Source: Sporolactobacillus kofuensis (GTDB taxonomy: Bacteria > Bacillota > Bacilli > Bacillales > Sporolactobacillaceae). Taken from it: a stretch of 64,000 nucleotides of DNA. Numbering within the stretch: position 1 is the first letter of the stretch; every line of letters begins with the position of its first letter. The notes beneath the pieces are model-generated. The model had not been told where the DNA came from. It searched no databases and saw only the letters and a program-made list of their open reading frames with translations. A program made the position numbers and the translations under genes. Location of the stretch: assembly GCF_042660205.1 (NCBI RefSeq), contig NZ_JBHSTQ010000009.1:83110-147109 (forward strand). Reading direction: 5' to 3'. Of this stretch, positions 16,904 through 25,578 are shown piece after piece.

Positions 16904-17278
16904 ATGTCTCTTCAACAATTTTGGGAAAATCTGATCAATCAGCCGGTTGAAATCCAATGTAAAGATGGCTCGATTCACTATGGTGTCATTGATTCTTTCG
17001 ATCAAGACAACATCTACTTAATGCCATTTGATCAAAGCCAACAAATGAATGAAACGAGAAATGAAGATCAACGATTCTTTGGCATTGGTTTCGGTCCTCA
17101 ATCATTTTTAGGTGGATTTGCAGGCGGTTTTGCAGGAAGTTTGCTTGGTGTAGGTCTCAGTTCAATAATTGGTGTACGTCCTTGCCCGTATTGCCCCCCA
17201 GGCCCATATTATGGACCCGGACATCGACCACCATATGGAGGATGGTATGGACCAGGGCCAGGGCCATTTTACTACTGA
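16904..17278 (+). CDS. LSm-like small protein with Gly/Pro/Tyr tail (spore-coat candidate)
   Basis: 124 residues from an ATG with CAGGAGG upstream. The N-terminal LSm-like unit LINQPVEIQCKDGSIHYGVI, continuing DSFDQDNIYLMPF, nearly repeats the unit at 14028. A glycine-rich, weakly hydrophobic middle (FLGGFAGGFAGSLLGVGL) and a C-terminal tail rich in Gly, Pro and Tyr with CPYCPP follow. Tyr/Gly/Pro tails are typical of structural coat proteins and of transglutaminase or oxidative cross-linking substrates; tgl is encoded 5 kb away. The coat role is inference. Confidence 0.75.
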   Translation: MSLQQFWENLINQPVEIQCKDGSIHYGVIDSFDQDNIYLMPFDQSQQMNETRNEDQRFFGIGFGPQSFLGGFAGGFAGSLLGVGLSSIIGVRPCPYCPPGPYYGPGHRPPYGGWYGPGPGPFYY

Positions 17279-17293
17279 TGTAACGACGAATGG

Positions 17294-17316
17294 CACACCT
17301 CATACAGGTGTGTTTT
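17294..17316 (+). terminator. Terminator of the coat-like gene at 16904
   Basis: CACACCT (17294-17300) pairs with AGGTGTG (17306-17312), followed by TTTT. Confidence 0.7.
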
Positions 17317-17413
17317 CCTTTAATATTCCCCAGCATGCATCCTAGTCGTATGATAAAGCGCTTTCGATATTCAGTCGAATCATCATGAATATAACGGAAA
17401 TCTAAAAAAAGAG

Positions 17414-17454
17414 CTAAAAAAAGAGAGAAACAGTCCTATGCTGTTTCTCTCTTT
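17414..17454 (-). terminator. Terminator of gapN
   Basis: A 14-bp perfect stem, AAAGAGAGAAACAG (17420-17433) with its complement at 17441-17454. On the minus strand it is followed by a run of seven T. It begins 5 nt after the gapN stop codon. Confidence 0.9.
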
Positions 17455-17459
17455 CGTGG

Positions 17460-18911
17460 TTATTTTAAATTCAATACGGTCACGCGCTCACGACTCATAG
17501 ACAGAAGACTGTGATGAATACCTTGAACACCCATACCGGAAGATTTAATACCTAAGAATGGGAAGTGATCCGGTCCACGCTCCGTACGACCATTGATTTG
17601 AACAGTACCGGCTTCAACCTGTCTTGCAACAGCAAGAGCACGATCAATATCTTGTGAGAATACGCTAGCTTGTAGCCCATATTCAGACTTGTTCGCAATC
17701 TCAATGGCTTCGTCGTCTGCTTTGACGCGAATGATAGGAAGAACAGGTCCGAATGGTTCAATCCAAGCAAGATCCATATCTTCGGTCACATTGTCAATCA
17801 AAGTTGGATAGATCAAGTTATTTTCACGTTTGTTGCCGGTAACTAATGTTGCACCTTTAGTAAGGGCATCGTCAATTAAGTTCTGGACAAAGTCAGCGGA
17901 CTTGTCATCGATCAAAGGAACAATCGTACTGTCTACTTCTGGAGAACCAACCGACAATTTTTCAATTTCTGCTTTCAATCGTGTAACCAATTCATCGGCA
18001 ACATTTTCGTTCACCAGTACACGTTTGATCGCGGTACAACGTTGACCTGAATAAGAGAATGCACCATTCATAATACTCTTAACTGCTACATCCATGTTTG
18101 CATCTTCACAAACGATGGCAGGGTCTTTTCCACCAAGTTCAAGGACAAGAGGAATCATCGTCGCTTGTTTTGATAAATGACGGCCGGTACTTGATCCACC
18201 GGTAAAGCTGATCATGTTAATCCCTTTGTGTTCAACAAGATAATCACCAATTACTGAGCCACGGCCGGTTGTGAGGCTAAGCAATCCCTTTGGTAAGCCC
18301 GCTTTATCCAATGCTTCAATCATCTTAATCCCACTAATTGAACCTTGTGTTGCCGGTTTGAAAATAACTGCATTACCAGACATCAATGCTGGAGCAATTT
18401 TTGAAGCAGCCAAGTTAACAGGATAGTTAAACGGTGCGATTGCGAGCACAACACCTAGTGGTGCACGTTCAACAATACCAATTTTCTTTTGATCCCCACC
18501 AGGGAATCCATCACCCTTCAATGCTTCTCCATGCATATGAAGTGCTTCTTGAACTGTGTATCGGATTAAATCAGCAGTGCGGACAACCTCTTTTTGGGCA
18601 TCCTTAAAGCCTTTTCCGACTTCATGCATAATCGCCTTTGCAATTTCCTCACTATTGTTTACGAGTTCATCAGCCCAGCGGTCCAAATAGTCGCCTCGAG
18701 CACTTACTGAGAGCGTTGCCCATTCCTTCTGCGCCTTGTGTGCTGCAGAAATTGCTTCGTCCACTTCATCCTGAGTGACTGCTTGTACATATCCAATCGT
18801 TTTACGAAGGTACGGGGATTGAATCGCGATGGTCTCACCAGATGAACTTTTCTTCCATTCACCTTCGAGGTAAGCCATGTAAGTGGTCAATTCTGATACG
18901 TTAGATGCCAT
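17460..18911 (-). CDS. gapN: NADP-dependent non-phosphorylating glyceraldehyde-3-phosphate dehydrogenase
   Basis: 483 residues of the aldehyde dehydrogenase superfamily. Visible are the NADP-binding region APFNYPVNL and FKPATQGS, catalytic Glu in LELGGKDPAIV and catalytic Cys in YSGQRCTAIKR. The phosphate-binding GapN signature NGRTERGPDHFPFLGIK is near the C-terminus. It oxidises glyceraldehyde-3-phosphate directly to 3-phosphoglycerate and makes NADPH without ATP. The enzyme is common in streptococci and some fermentative Bacillales and fits the lactic/fermentative metabolism suggested by pyruvate oxidase. AAGGAG lies 11 nt upstream. It is a single gene with its own terminator. Confidence 0.95.
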   Translation of the reverse strand: MASNVSELTTYMAYLEGEWKKSSSGETIAIQSPYLRKTIGYVQAVTQDEVDEAISAAHKAQKEWATLSVSARGDYLDRWADELVNNSEEIAKAIMHEVGKGFKDAQKEVVRTADLIRYTVQEALHMHGEALKGDGFPGGDQKKIGIVERAPLGVVLAIAPFNYPVNLAASKIAPALMSGNAVIFKPATQGSISGIKMIEALDKAGLPKGLLSLTTGRGSVIGDYLVEHKGINMISFTGGSSTGRHLSKQATMIPLVLELGGKDPAIVCEDANMDVAVKSIMNGAFSYSGQRCTAIKRVLVNENVADELVTRLKAEIEKLSVGSPEVDSTIVPLIDDKSADFVQNLIDDALTKGATLVTGNKRENNLIYPTLIDNVTEDMDLAWIEPFGPVLPIIRVKADDEAIEIANKSEYGLQASVFSQDIDRALAVARQVEAGTVQINGRTERGPDHFPFLGIKSSGMGVQGIHHSLLSMSRERVTVLNLK

Positions 18912-19385
18912 ACCTGTTCATTCTCCTTCTTTTGCCAATTCTACATTTTTCGGAGTGGTTCGGAGATCTAATAGATCATTCAAGAACTAACTCCATGACA
19001 ATTATTTTCGTTCACCCAATACAGCAAAACAATAAGATTTTCAATGAGATCTCATTATCACAAGATTATTTTCGCACGAAAAGAATTAAATATCCAATCT
19101 TCTGCTCACTGACGTGTGTGAATTTTTCAAAAATAAAATAGCAGATAATAAAATAATTTTATCCGTTTAATATAAGGTTTTAAAGCAATTTCATATATTT
19201 GTCAAGAAATTTAAATTTTCAGATCATATTTCCGTGGCATTAGTCTTTCATTTCTTGCATCAATGCTTATACGATCAATACTATTAAATCTATGATTATG
19301 CAATTATATAGGCTTGGCCAACCCAAAAAATCAACAAGAGAAAGCAATTCATCTTATGTTCCTATTTTTACAATTAAGTGTATTT
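18912..19385. other. AT-rich intergenic region without gene
   Basis: About 470 nt of very AT-rich DNA upstream of gapN. I see no ORF with a ribosome site, no RNA gene and no convincing repeat. A partial CodY-like AATTTTCAGA occurs near 19216. It may hold a complex gapN promoter. Confidence 0.4.
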
Positions 19386-19415
19386 AAGGAGGCTCCGTGA
19401 ATTCGGAGCCTCCTT
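19386..19415 (-). terminator. Hairpin at the end of the small membrane gene
   Basis: AAGGAGGCTCCG (19386-19397) pairs perfectly with 19404-19415 across TGAATT, directly adjoining the stop codon. The following T content is poor (TTAAATA), so termination may be inefficient. Confidence 0.6.
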
Positions 19416-19643
19416 CTAAAAGTCGCCGTCTTGGGTAACATGAAACCAATTTGCAATCGGTGCACAAAGCAAAGTTAGCATTGAGATAGGCAGCCATGCA
19501 ATAATTAATAGGACAAACGCAGCGAAATGTTTCGTTTTCCAAGCGTGCCAAAATGGAAAAATCCCCAACATTGAACCCATAATTAAACCAATAATTCCAT
19601 AACACACGAAGAGTTGCAGAAATGACTCGACCATCTTGATCAT
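19416..19643 (-). CDS. Small membrane protein, unknown function
   Basis: About 75 residues with two hydrophobic helices (LQLFVCYGIIGLIMGSMLGI and FAAFVLLIIAWLPISMLTLL) separated by a short basic loop (FWHAWKTKHF). The start is uncertain: ATG 19643 has AAAGG 8 nt upstream, and a GTG three codons earlier is possible. It is a single gene with a hairpin at its end. I do not recognise the family. Confidence 0.55.
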   Translation of the reverse strand: MIKMVESFLQLFVCYGIIGLIMGSMLGIFPFWHAWKTKHFAAFVLLIIAWLPISMLTLLCAPIANWFHVTQDGDF

Positions 19644-19721
19644 CTCCGTCACCTTTTTAACAGTTTATGCAGGATCCTTCAAGATGTGAGAAAGATGGTG
19701 ATCGATCAACTAAAGAATAAT

Positions 19722-20207
19722 TTATACGCGCTCATAGATACAAAAAGAATGGGGATAATGATTCTTCTGGTCTAACTTTCCAGGTATACTGCTGACCAGA
19801 CGCCATTCTTCCGAATGAAAGCCCGAAAAATAAGTATCCCCTTCGAAAGAAGCCCTAATGTGTGTAATATAAAGGCGATCGGTGTAAGGCAAAAACGCTT
19901 GAAAGACTTTCGCCCCCCCAATGACAAAGCACTCTTTGCCGAATGACAATCGACTCTCCAAAAATTCATCAACTGACCCAAAGCAGCTCACCTCATCCGT
20001 AAATTGCTCAGGGTGATGGGTCAGTACAATATTCTGACGTTCAGGAAGCGGTTTGCCAATGGAAATAAAAGTGTTTTTTCCCATAATCACCGGATGACCG
20101 AGGGTTATTTTCTTAAAATACCGTAAGTCATCAGGCAAATGCCATGGAAGCGTATTATTTCTCCCGATCAATTGATTTTCATCCATTGCGAGAAGACATG
20201 AGATCAT
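19722..20207 (-). CDS. dfrA: Dihydrofolate reductase
   Basis: 161 residues with the classic DHFR layout: MISCLLAMDENQLIGRNNTLPWHLPDDLRYFK carries the substrate Asp/Glu and Trp region, and GHPVIMGKNTFISIG and CFVIGGAKVFQAFLP bind NADPH. It reduces dihydrofolate made by thymidylate synthase. The ATG overlaps the thyA stop (ATGA) with GAGGTG upstream, so it is translationally coupled to thyA. Confidence 0.96.
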   Translation of the reverse strand: MISCLLAMDENQLIGRNNTLPWHLPDDLRYFKKITLGHPVIMGKNTFISIGKPLPERQNIVLTHHPEQFTDEVSCFGSVDEFLESRLSFGKECFVIGGAKVFQAFLPYTDRLYITHIRASFEGDTYFSGFHSEEWRLVSSIPGKLDQKNHYPHSFCIYERV

Positions 20208-20998
20208 ACAGACACCTCGCCCTTAATTGCCGGATATGGATGATAGTCCATGAACTCAAAATCCTCATACTCAAAATCAAACAAAGAGGCTACTTGCCTT
20301 TTGATCTTGAGCGTCGGAAGTTTCCTTGGTTCTCTCTCCAGCTGTTTTTTTACTTGATCGAGATGATTCAGATAGATATGCGCATCACCCAATGTATGTA
20401 TGAATTCACCAACTTTGAGCCCGGTAACATGTGCAATCATGTGTGTAAGAAGCGCATAGGACGCAATATTAAAAGGCACACCTAAAAAGATATCTGCACT
20501 CCTCTGGTAGAGCTGACAGCTCAAGCGACCATCATTCACATAAAATTGAAAGAGACAATGACAAGGGGGCAATGCCATGTTCGGAATATCCGATGGATTC
20601 CACGCGGTTACAATTAAACGTCTTGAATGCGGATTTGTCTTAATCTCTTGTACCACATTCGCGATTTGATCAATAGTCTGACCATTCTTGCCTGGCCAGG
20701 AGCGCCATTGATGACCGTAAACCGGGCCAAGGTTCCCCTCTTCGTCCGCCCACTCATTCCAGATCCGAACGCCATGATCTTGCAAATATTTAATATTTGT
20801 ATCTCCTTTAAGAAACCAAAGCAGTTCATAAATAATCGATTTATAATGCAGTTTTTTTGTTGTCATCAACGGAAAACCATCTTGAAGATTAAAACGCATT
20901 TGATGGCCAAACACACTAATTGTGCCGGTTCCGGTGCGATCTGCTTTTTCATGTCCTTCATTAAGCACTCTTCGACAAAGATCTAAGTAAGGCTTCAT
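20204..20998 (-). CDS. thyA: Thymidylate synthase
   Basis: 264 residues, collinear with E. coli ThyA. The catalytic Cys is at about 146 in MALPPCHCLFQFYV, the phosphate-binding arginines in RRLIVTAWNPSDIP, and the folate-binding SADIFLGVPFNIASYALLTHM and DAHIYLNH follow. It methylates dUMP to dTMP using methylene-tetrahydrofolate and yields dihydrofolate for the adjacent dfrA. GGAG is 9 nt before the ATG. It forms a two-gene operon. Confidence 0.97.
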   Translation of the reverse strand: MKPYLDLCRRVLNEGHEKADRTGTGTISVFGHQMRFNLQDGFPLMTTKKLHYKSIIYELLWFLKGDTNIKYLQDHGVRIWNEWADEEGNLGPVYGHQWRSWPGKNGQTIDQIANVVQEIKTNPHSRRLIVTAWNPSDIPNMALPPCHCLFQFYVNDGRLSCQLYQRSADIFLGVPFNIASYALLTHMIAHVTGLKVGEFIHTLGDAHIYLNHLDQVKKQLEREPRKLPTLKIKRQVASLFDFEYEDFEFMDYHPYPAIKGEVSV

Positions 20999-21170
20999 GA
21001 TGTATCACTCCACTCTTTTCATGCTGTTCTTTAGTTTAACATAAATCCGACATTCAGTTCGACTCAAGTTTAATGTACTTATGATCTATTTCAAAGACGA
21101 AAACACATAAATAAAACGCCCAATCATAAATATGGTAGGAGATACAGAGATACAGATAGGAGGAAACGTG

Positions 21171-22154
21171 ATGAGCAGTGACCGAAATCGGGGCAATCCT
21201 TTAAATCAATTAAGGCACGAGCAACCGGAAACGTTGGTTGATGAATGGCAAAGAATAAACCGTGATGATTCTCAATATGCGCGTTCGTTGATCAATGATC
21301 CACAGCTTGATTTTCCAGTACTTTTCCTATTGCGTGATCAATTCGATACACGGAGCGAAGATTTGAATAAGCGCACACAAATTGCATTAGCGCACATCCG
21401 AAACGTGCTCCACGGCGCTGATCTTGGCATGGATAATACAATGTCCTTTGCACATCAGCATGATCAAGTTGTCGGATCCATGTTTTGGATTCTTCAAACA
21501 GGATGGAAAACGATTGTTTCGACCGATTACACGCAAGTCATCGATCAAACAGCAATTAATCTTCTACACACCTTTCATGAAAATTGGATTAAAGAAATGG
21601 TCGACCTCATCTTTTACCGTTATAAGAATAAAAGTCAACGGCACTATCTGATAAGCGCATTATGGGAAACTGCAGATCCAATCTGTCTTATCTATATTTC
21701 AAACTACTTACTTTCTGATCAATCGGTTGAAAGTAGCTATGCACGACGAATGTTGACATTTATCCCGGAAGTTAGGCACGCCACAGATAATCATGCTGCA
21801 CTACTGGCGTTTGAGAGCTGGTTTGAGGATAATGCGCATTATCTTGTATATACAGGAGAAACGAATGATGCGGTTCCCGGCGGCCGTCCATTTCGTATCC
21901 ATTACAGTGCAAAATATTTAGGAAAGACTGTTTCCCCGAGTAGTGGTGAGCCCATTCAAACGCTCATGCAAACAGAGAGAAAGAGATATGATGATTTTAT
22001 TAAATTACCTATTCGTGTACAGATCAGTCTATCGACATTCTCCAGTTTGCTACGAAAACAACAGCCGAAGATATGGCGTTCATGGATCAATCAGCCGATT
22101 AACGAACAACTTGAAGTCATGAAGCGCCCGGCACATGGGGGGGATAGACTATGA
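21171..22154 (+). CDS. Unrecognised protein co-transcribed with tgl
   Basis: 327 residues, no signal peptide or membrane segment. The ATG has AGGAGG 7 nt upstream. The sequence is polar and helix-rich, with Trp/Arg-rich stretches, and ends in RKQQPKIWRSWINQPINEQL. Its stop overlaps the tgl start by 4 nt, so it is translated together with a spore-coat cross-linking enzyme. A coat-assembly or substrate role is likely from context only. I do not recognise a domain. Confidence 0.75.
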   Translation: MSSDRNRGNPLNQLRHEQPETLVDEWQRINRDDSQYARSLINDPQLDFPVLFLLRDQFDTRSEDLNKRTQIALAHIRNVLHGADLGMDNTMSFAHQHDQVVGSMFWILQTGWKTIVSTDYTQVIDQTAINLLHTFHENWIKEMVDLIFYRYKNKSQRHYLISALWETADPICLIYISNYLLSDQSVESSYARRMLTFIPEVRHATDNHAALLAFESWFEDNAHYLVYTGETNDAVPGGRPFRIHYSAKYLGKTVSPSSGEPIQTLMQTERKRYDDFIKLPIRVQISLSTFSSLLRKQQPKIWRSWINQPINEQLEVMKRPAHGGDRL

Positions 22155-22951
22155 TCATTATTGGAAATCAACAGGTATCTTCAGGTGACGTCGGAAGCTT
22201 TGCTATGAACGGTCGCTATGCCCCGGTAATTGTTAAAGCGATGAGTGAATCTCCTGAGCTTTTCGCATACCCATCCAAACAAGAATTCAATTTTGAAATA
22301 AAAATGAGAAATGAGACAATCGAAGCATCCCATGCCCTTCTCGATGGAGGCGCTTCATTCGCTACTTTCTACTACTCCGAGTGTAATGACTATTATTGGA
22401 CATTGACCGGTGACGGGGGTTTTGAATTAAAACTGGGTGTGCAAGCAAGTGATGCCATTCGCGATATTTTTGTAAACGGAGAAGCCTACGCCTTTGAATG
22501 TGCCACCGCAATGATGATCATCTTTTATAAAGCGTTGCTCGAAACGATTTCGAGCCAACGCTTTAATGAGATCTTCCAGCACCTTTATCTTTGGGATTGG
22601 CAGAACCATCCTTTTTTCCCTTTAAGAAATGTGAATCGTGTAGGTTCAGGCGTCCCAGGAGATGTCCGATATTTTAAGAATCCTGATGTTAGTCCTCAGA
22701 CGCCGCAATGGCAAGGAGAGAATGCAGTAGACCTATCAAACGGTTTATATTTTGGCCATGGAATTGGAATATTACCTGCGAATCAAATTATTGAAGAATT
22801 GAATAAATTTAGAAGACCCGGTGCTATGACCTCTGCGTATTTGATGACCAATGCTACTCGGCCTAATTATCTTTCACTGTACGCATTGCAAGATGGTGGG
22901 CAAATGGATGGTATTCGTATTGCAGCAGGTACTTCCTTTTATACGTTTTGA
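22151..22951 (+). CDS. tgl: Spore-coat protein-glutamine gamma-glutamyltransferase
   Basis: 266 residues, slightly longer than B. subtilis Tgl. The catalytic Cys is at about 117 in GEAYAFECATAMMIIFYKALL. Downstream family blocks are LYLWDWQNH, GDVRYFKNPDVSP, QGENAVDLSNGLYFGHGIGI and the C-terminal SLYALQDGGQMDG. The enzyme forms epsilon-(gamma-glutamyl)lysine bonds between coat proteins such as GerQ. Family members are expressed in the mother cell under late sporulation sigma factors. GGGGGG precedes the ATG by 7 nt; the start overlaps the upstream stop. The 3' end overlaps the convergent exporter gene by 13 nt. Confidence 0.95.
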   Translation: MIIIGNQQVSSGDVGSFAMNGRYAPVIVKAMSESPELFAYPSKQEFNFEIKMRNETIEASHALLDGGASFATFYYSECNDYYWTLTGDGGFELKLGVQASDAIRDIFVNGEAYAFECATAMMIIFYKALLETISSQRFNEIFQHLYLWDWQNHPFFPLRNVNRVGSGVPGDVRYFKNPDVSPQTPQWQGENAVDLSNGLYFGHGIGILPANQIIEELNKFRRPGAMTSAYLMTNATRPNYLSLYALQDGGQMDGIRIAAGTSFYTF

Positions 22952-24423
22952 TTCGAGTGATTGGGTAAGTACTTTGGGAGTAGCATCGCAATGCATCCAG
23001 TAATGAGAGCTAGAATAAAAAAGACAACGAATAAGTTATGGATGCAAGCGTTTAGAACTTCACGCAACACGTTCAGCAGAGATGCATGAAGCTGATCGTG
23101 TCCTTGAGGATGGACAAGAGCATTGAGTTGATCAACGGTTACCGAATCGTCGTTCTTCTCTGCGATCAAATGAGTAGCCTGGGTATTAAAATACATGCCG
23201 AAGAATGCTGCACCGATTGTTTGTCCAATACTCCGAAAAAATTGATTTGATGCTGTAATGACTCCACGCATTCGGTGATCTGTTGCAGACTGAGCAGCAA
23301 TCGTTGTCAAAGTGAGTGTAATCCCAAATCCAAGACCGAGAATGGTCGCGAGCAAATAGAAGATGACATGATTGCTATCAACACGCAGCATTGCCATCAA
23401 TGATGTTCCGATGATAAGGAGAATCGCACCAAATACCTCGCTCTTTCTTAGACCTAGTTTCGATAATAGATGTCCACATAGAAAAGATCCCGCCATCCAT
23501 GCTAGGGACATTGGAGTCAGAACAAAACCTGAGGCAGTCGCACTGTAGCCGAGCAATCCCTGGAGCCACATTGGCATATAGATATCATTTCCAATTAATA
23601 GCGCACTGGCAACGAGTGCAAACAAATTTGTCAGGAATACGATCGGCATTTTCAATAGAGTTAGCGGAACCATCGGATCCTCAGCACGTTGCTCGATGAA
23701 CAAAAAAAGTCCAAGTAATAAGAATGATGCAATGATGAGCATCATTGTCAAAGAATCATGCCAACCGTGTTCCCCAATCCGTTGCAAGGCCAATAACAAA
23801 GAGATCATGGCCATAGCGAAAACAAGGGCACCGGTAACATCAATTTTTTTGCGCTCTTGATGCCAATCTTCGTGAAGACCAAGAAACACCAACAATATTG
23901 TGACAATACCGAAGGGCAAGTTGATGAAAAAGATCCAATGCCAGGAAAGCACATCAACAAAGAACCCGCCAACAAGCGGACCAAGGATTCCCGCAATCCC
24001 CCAGATTAGCCCGATCATACCAAACATCCGGGCACGATCCTCAACCGGATAAATGTCACCAATGATGGTCGTGCTCAACGTCATCACGGCTCCAGCACCA
24101 ATACCTTGAATACCGCGAAACACAATCATTGCCTGCATTGTCCAAGACAGTCCGCAAAGAACAGATCCTAAGAGGAACAGGATTATACCGATTAAGAAGA
24201 TTGCCTTTCTGCCAAACAGATCTGCCAGTTTCCCAAATAAGGGAGCGGTTACTGCAGAAGTGAGCATGAAAATAGAAAATACCCAATCCATGATTCGAAT
24301 CCCTTGCAAGTCTCCAATGATCTTTGGCATGGCTGTGCTCACGACCGTTCCCTCAATAGCTGTTAGAAACGTACCGATCATAAGACCTGCAATCACGATT
24401 GTTTTATTTGTATTCTTTTTCAT
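22939..24423 (-). CDS. MFS drug exporter, DHA2 (EmrB/QacA) family
   Basis: 494 residues with about 14 hydrophobic helices. Visible motifs are the loop 2-3 motif GKLADLFGRK (motif A), LTAIEGTVVSTAMP (motif D1) in helix 1, and GAILGPL-like motif C in helix 5 (GIAGILGPLVGG). The family exports drugs or organic cations by proton antiport. The start at 24423 has AAGGAGG 6 nt upstream. No regulator lies next to it. It overlaps tgl convergently at the stop codons. Confidence 0.92.
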   Translation of the reverse strand: MKKNTNKTIVIAGLMIGTFLTAIEGTVVSTAMPKIIGDLQGIRIMDWVFSIFMLTSAVTAPLFGKLADLFGRKAIFLIGIILFLLGSVLCGLSWTMQAMIVFRGIQGIGAGAVMTLSTTIIGDIYPVEDRARMFGMIGLIWGIAGILGPLVGGFFVDVLSWHWIFFINLPFGIVTILLVFLGLHEDWHQERKKIDVTGALVFAMAMISLLLALQRIGEHGWHDSLTMMLIIASFLLLGLFLFIEQRAEDPMVPLTLLKMPIVFLTNLFALVASALLIGNDIYMPMWLQGLLGYSATASGFVLTPMSLAWMAGSFLCGHLLSKLGLRKSEVFGAILLIIGTSLMAMLRVDSNHVIFYLLATILGLGFGITLTLTTIAAQSATDHRMRGVITASNQFFRSIGQTIGAAFFGMYFNTQATHLIAEKNDDSVTVDQLNALVHPQGHDQLHASLLNVLREVLNACIHNLFVVFFILALITGCIAMLLPKYLPNHSNQNV

Positions 24424-24520
24424 TGTCATCCTCCTTATCGTACCAATTTTATCCTGCCCCACAGACCACTCATTTTACGGGAGCATTTAAAGACCGTCAA
24501 TGATTCATTCTGCGTTAACG

Positions 24521-24546
24521 AAAAAAAGAACCTGAATCAGGCTCTT
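24521..24546 (-). terminator. Terminator of the HicB-like gene
   Basis: On the minus strand AAGAGCCTGA pairs with the following TCAGGTTCTT (one mismatch) and is followed by a T-run. It lies about 20 nt after the stop at 24567. Confidence 0.65.
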
Positions 24547-24566
24547 CATTCAATGATTACTCGCTA

Positions 24567-25247
24567 TTATTTTTTGTTTAATTTATCAAGTAAATGATTG
24601 ATCTTTGAATTTAATCGCTGATAGTCATCTGAATTTTTCACCCGATCAGCAACATCGTGCAACTCTTTTTTTACATTTTCAATTTCTTTTTTTACCGAGT
24701 TCGAAACAGTTCCTTCATGGTCCACCGTATCTTCATCATCAGCCATATTAACATGAACACGAATCTTGGATAAGTCTCTTATACTTTTCTTCACTTTTTT
24801 TAACTGTTTGTTCAATTTTTCTTGAACAGAAAATGATCGATCGTTTTCATCCATATTGAGTTCATCCTTCAATGCATCTTGGAGAATCCTAGAGTAATTT
24901 AAATCCGCATCTTTGGCCGCATCATCCAACCATTTCGGAATCGTGAGTGTCTTTTTCACTGCCTGATTTTCCATTTTCTTACGGTATGGCGGCATCCATG
25001 TCTCTATTAATGTCACAAATTGATTTTCATCAACTTTAATTGATGTGACATCAGAGGGTTCTGGAATCATTTCTTGCTTCTCCTCAAGTTCGTAAAGATG
25101 CATGGCAAGTGTTTCTTTTGCATTGATGAATCCTTCTTCAATAGTGCTTGCAGACGTCGAACAGCCTTCAAGATCAGGAAAAGAGACAATCAATTGTTCA
25201 TCATTCTTCGTAATCACAGCGGGATAAATGTATTGATCTTTACTCAA
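24567..25247 (-). CDS. HicB-like protein with ribbon-helix-helix and coiled-coil tail
   Basis: About 226 residues. Residues 5-65 form the HicB degraded-RNase-H fold (YPAVITKNDEQLIVSFPDLEGCST, TIEEGFINAKETLAMHLYEL). Residues 95-130 carry a ribbon-helix-helix (KKTLTIPKWLDDAAKDADLN). The last third is Lys/Asp/Glu-rich and strongly helical with heptad-like spacing, longer than ordinary HicB antitoxins. The start is probably TTG (25247) with GAGGTG 6 nt upstream; ATG 25253 abuts that site. No hicA toxin gene (about 60 codons) is seen on either side. A solitary transcriptional regulator is one reading. Confidence 0.8.
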   Translation of the reverse strand: MSKDQYIYPAVITKNDEQLIVSFPDLEGCSTSASTIEEGFINAKETLAMHLYELEEKQEMIPEPSDVTSIKVDENQFVTLIETWMPPYRKKMENQAVKKTLTIPKWLDDAAKDADLNYSRILQDALKDELNMDENDRSFSVQEKLNKQLKKVKKSIRDLSKIRVHVNMADDEDTVDHEGTVSNSVKKEIENVKKELHDVADRVKNSDDYQRLNSKINHLLDKLNKK

Positions 25248-25269
25248 TGTCATCACCTCAAAACTATTA

Positions 25270-25310
25270 TAGCACGTATTTAGCACGTGTAGTACACATA
25301 TATTATACGT
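25270..25310 (-). promoter_or_regulatory. Promoter/operator region of the HicB-like gene
   Basis: TAGCACGT occurs twice (25270-25277 and 25281-25288), an 11-nt direct repeat that places both on one DNA face. TATAAT (minus strand, near 25310-25305) lies just upstream of the repeats. Repeats next to a ribbon-helix-helix gene suggest autoregulation. Confidence 0.45.
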
Positions 25311-25349
25311 ATTAATAATTGTTTTTATGAGTTCATTTTTTAGAAAAAC

Positions 25350-25530
25350 TGACAATAACCATCCAGTCCTTGATCTTGTAAATTATGCTTCGATTGCTCG
25401 CTTGCTGCAGGCGCATCGATCTGCGAGGTCTCACTGGGCTCGCATCATCTGTAACGGTCCGCTGGGGTCTCGCACCTAGGCATTTGGTTCATTACCTCTA
25501 GCTTTAATAACATATTCCTTCTTTTCTTGT
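25350..25530. repeat. Dispersed intergenic repeat, copy 2
   Basis: The left part matches copy 1 (GTCCTTGATCTTG, ATTATGCTTCGATTGCT). The right part matches copy 3 at 44.4 kb (GGTCTCGCA/GAGTCTCGCA, then CATTTG.TTCAT.ACCTCT, GCTTTAATA.CATAT). It therefore joins the two halves of the family. It lies between the HicB-like gene and the trhO terminator. No coding potential is seen. Confidence 0.65.
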
Positions 25531-25559
25531 AAAAAAAAACCGGACATTAATTGTCCGGT
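25531..25559 (-). terminator. Terminator of trhO
   Basis: On the minus strand ACCGGACA pairs with TGTCCGGT and is followed by nine T. It begins 20 nt after the trhO stop. Confidence 0.9.
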
Positions 25560-25578
25560 CGGCTCGTACATATATTTT

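Noticed and set aside
18905..19141. 78-codon plus-strand ORF upstream of gapN
   Set aside because: It lies in AT-rich promoter DNA, overlaps the gapN start and has no ribosome site.
21000..21170. Sigma-K promoter upstream of the tgl operon
   Set aside because: CATAAATA-type sequences occur, but none satisfies CATAnnnTA with a spaced -35, so I did not list one.
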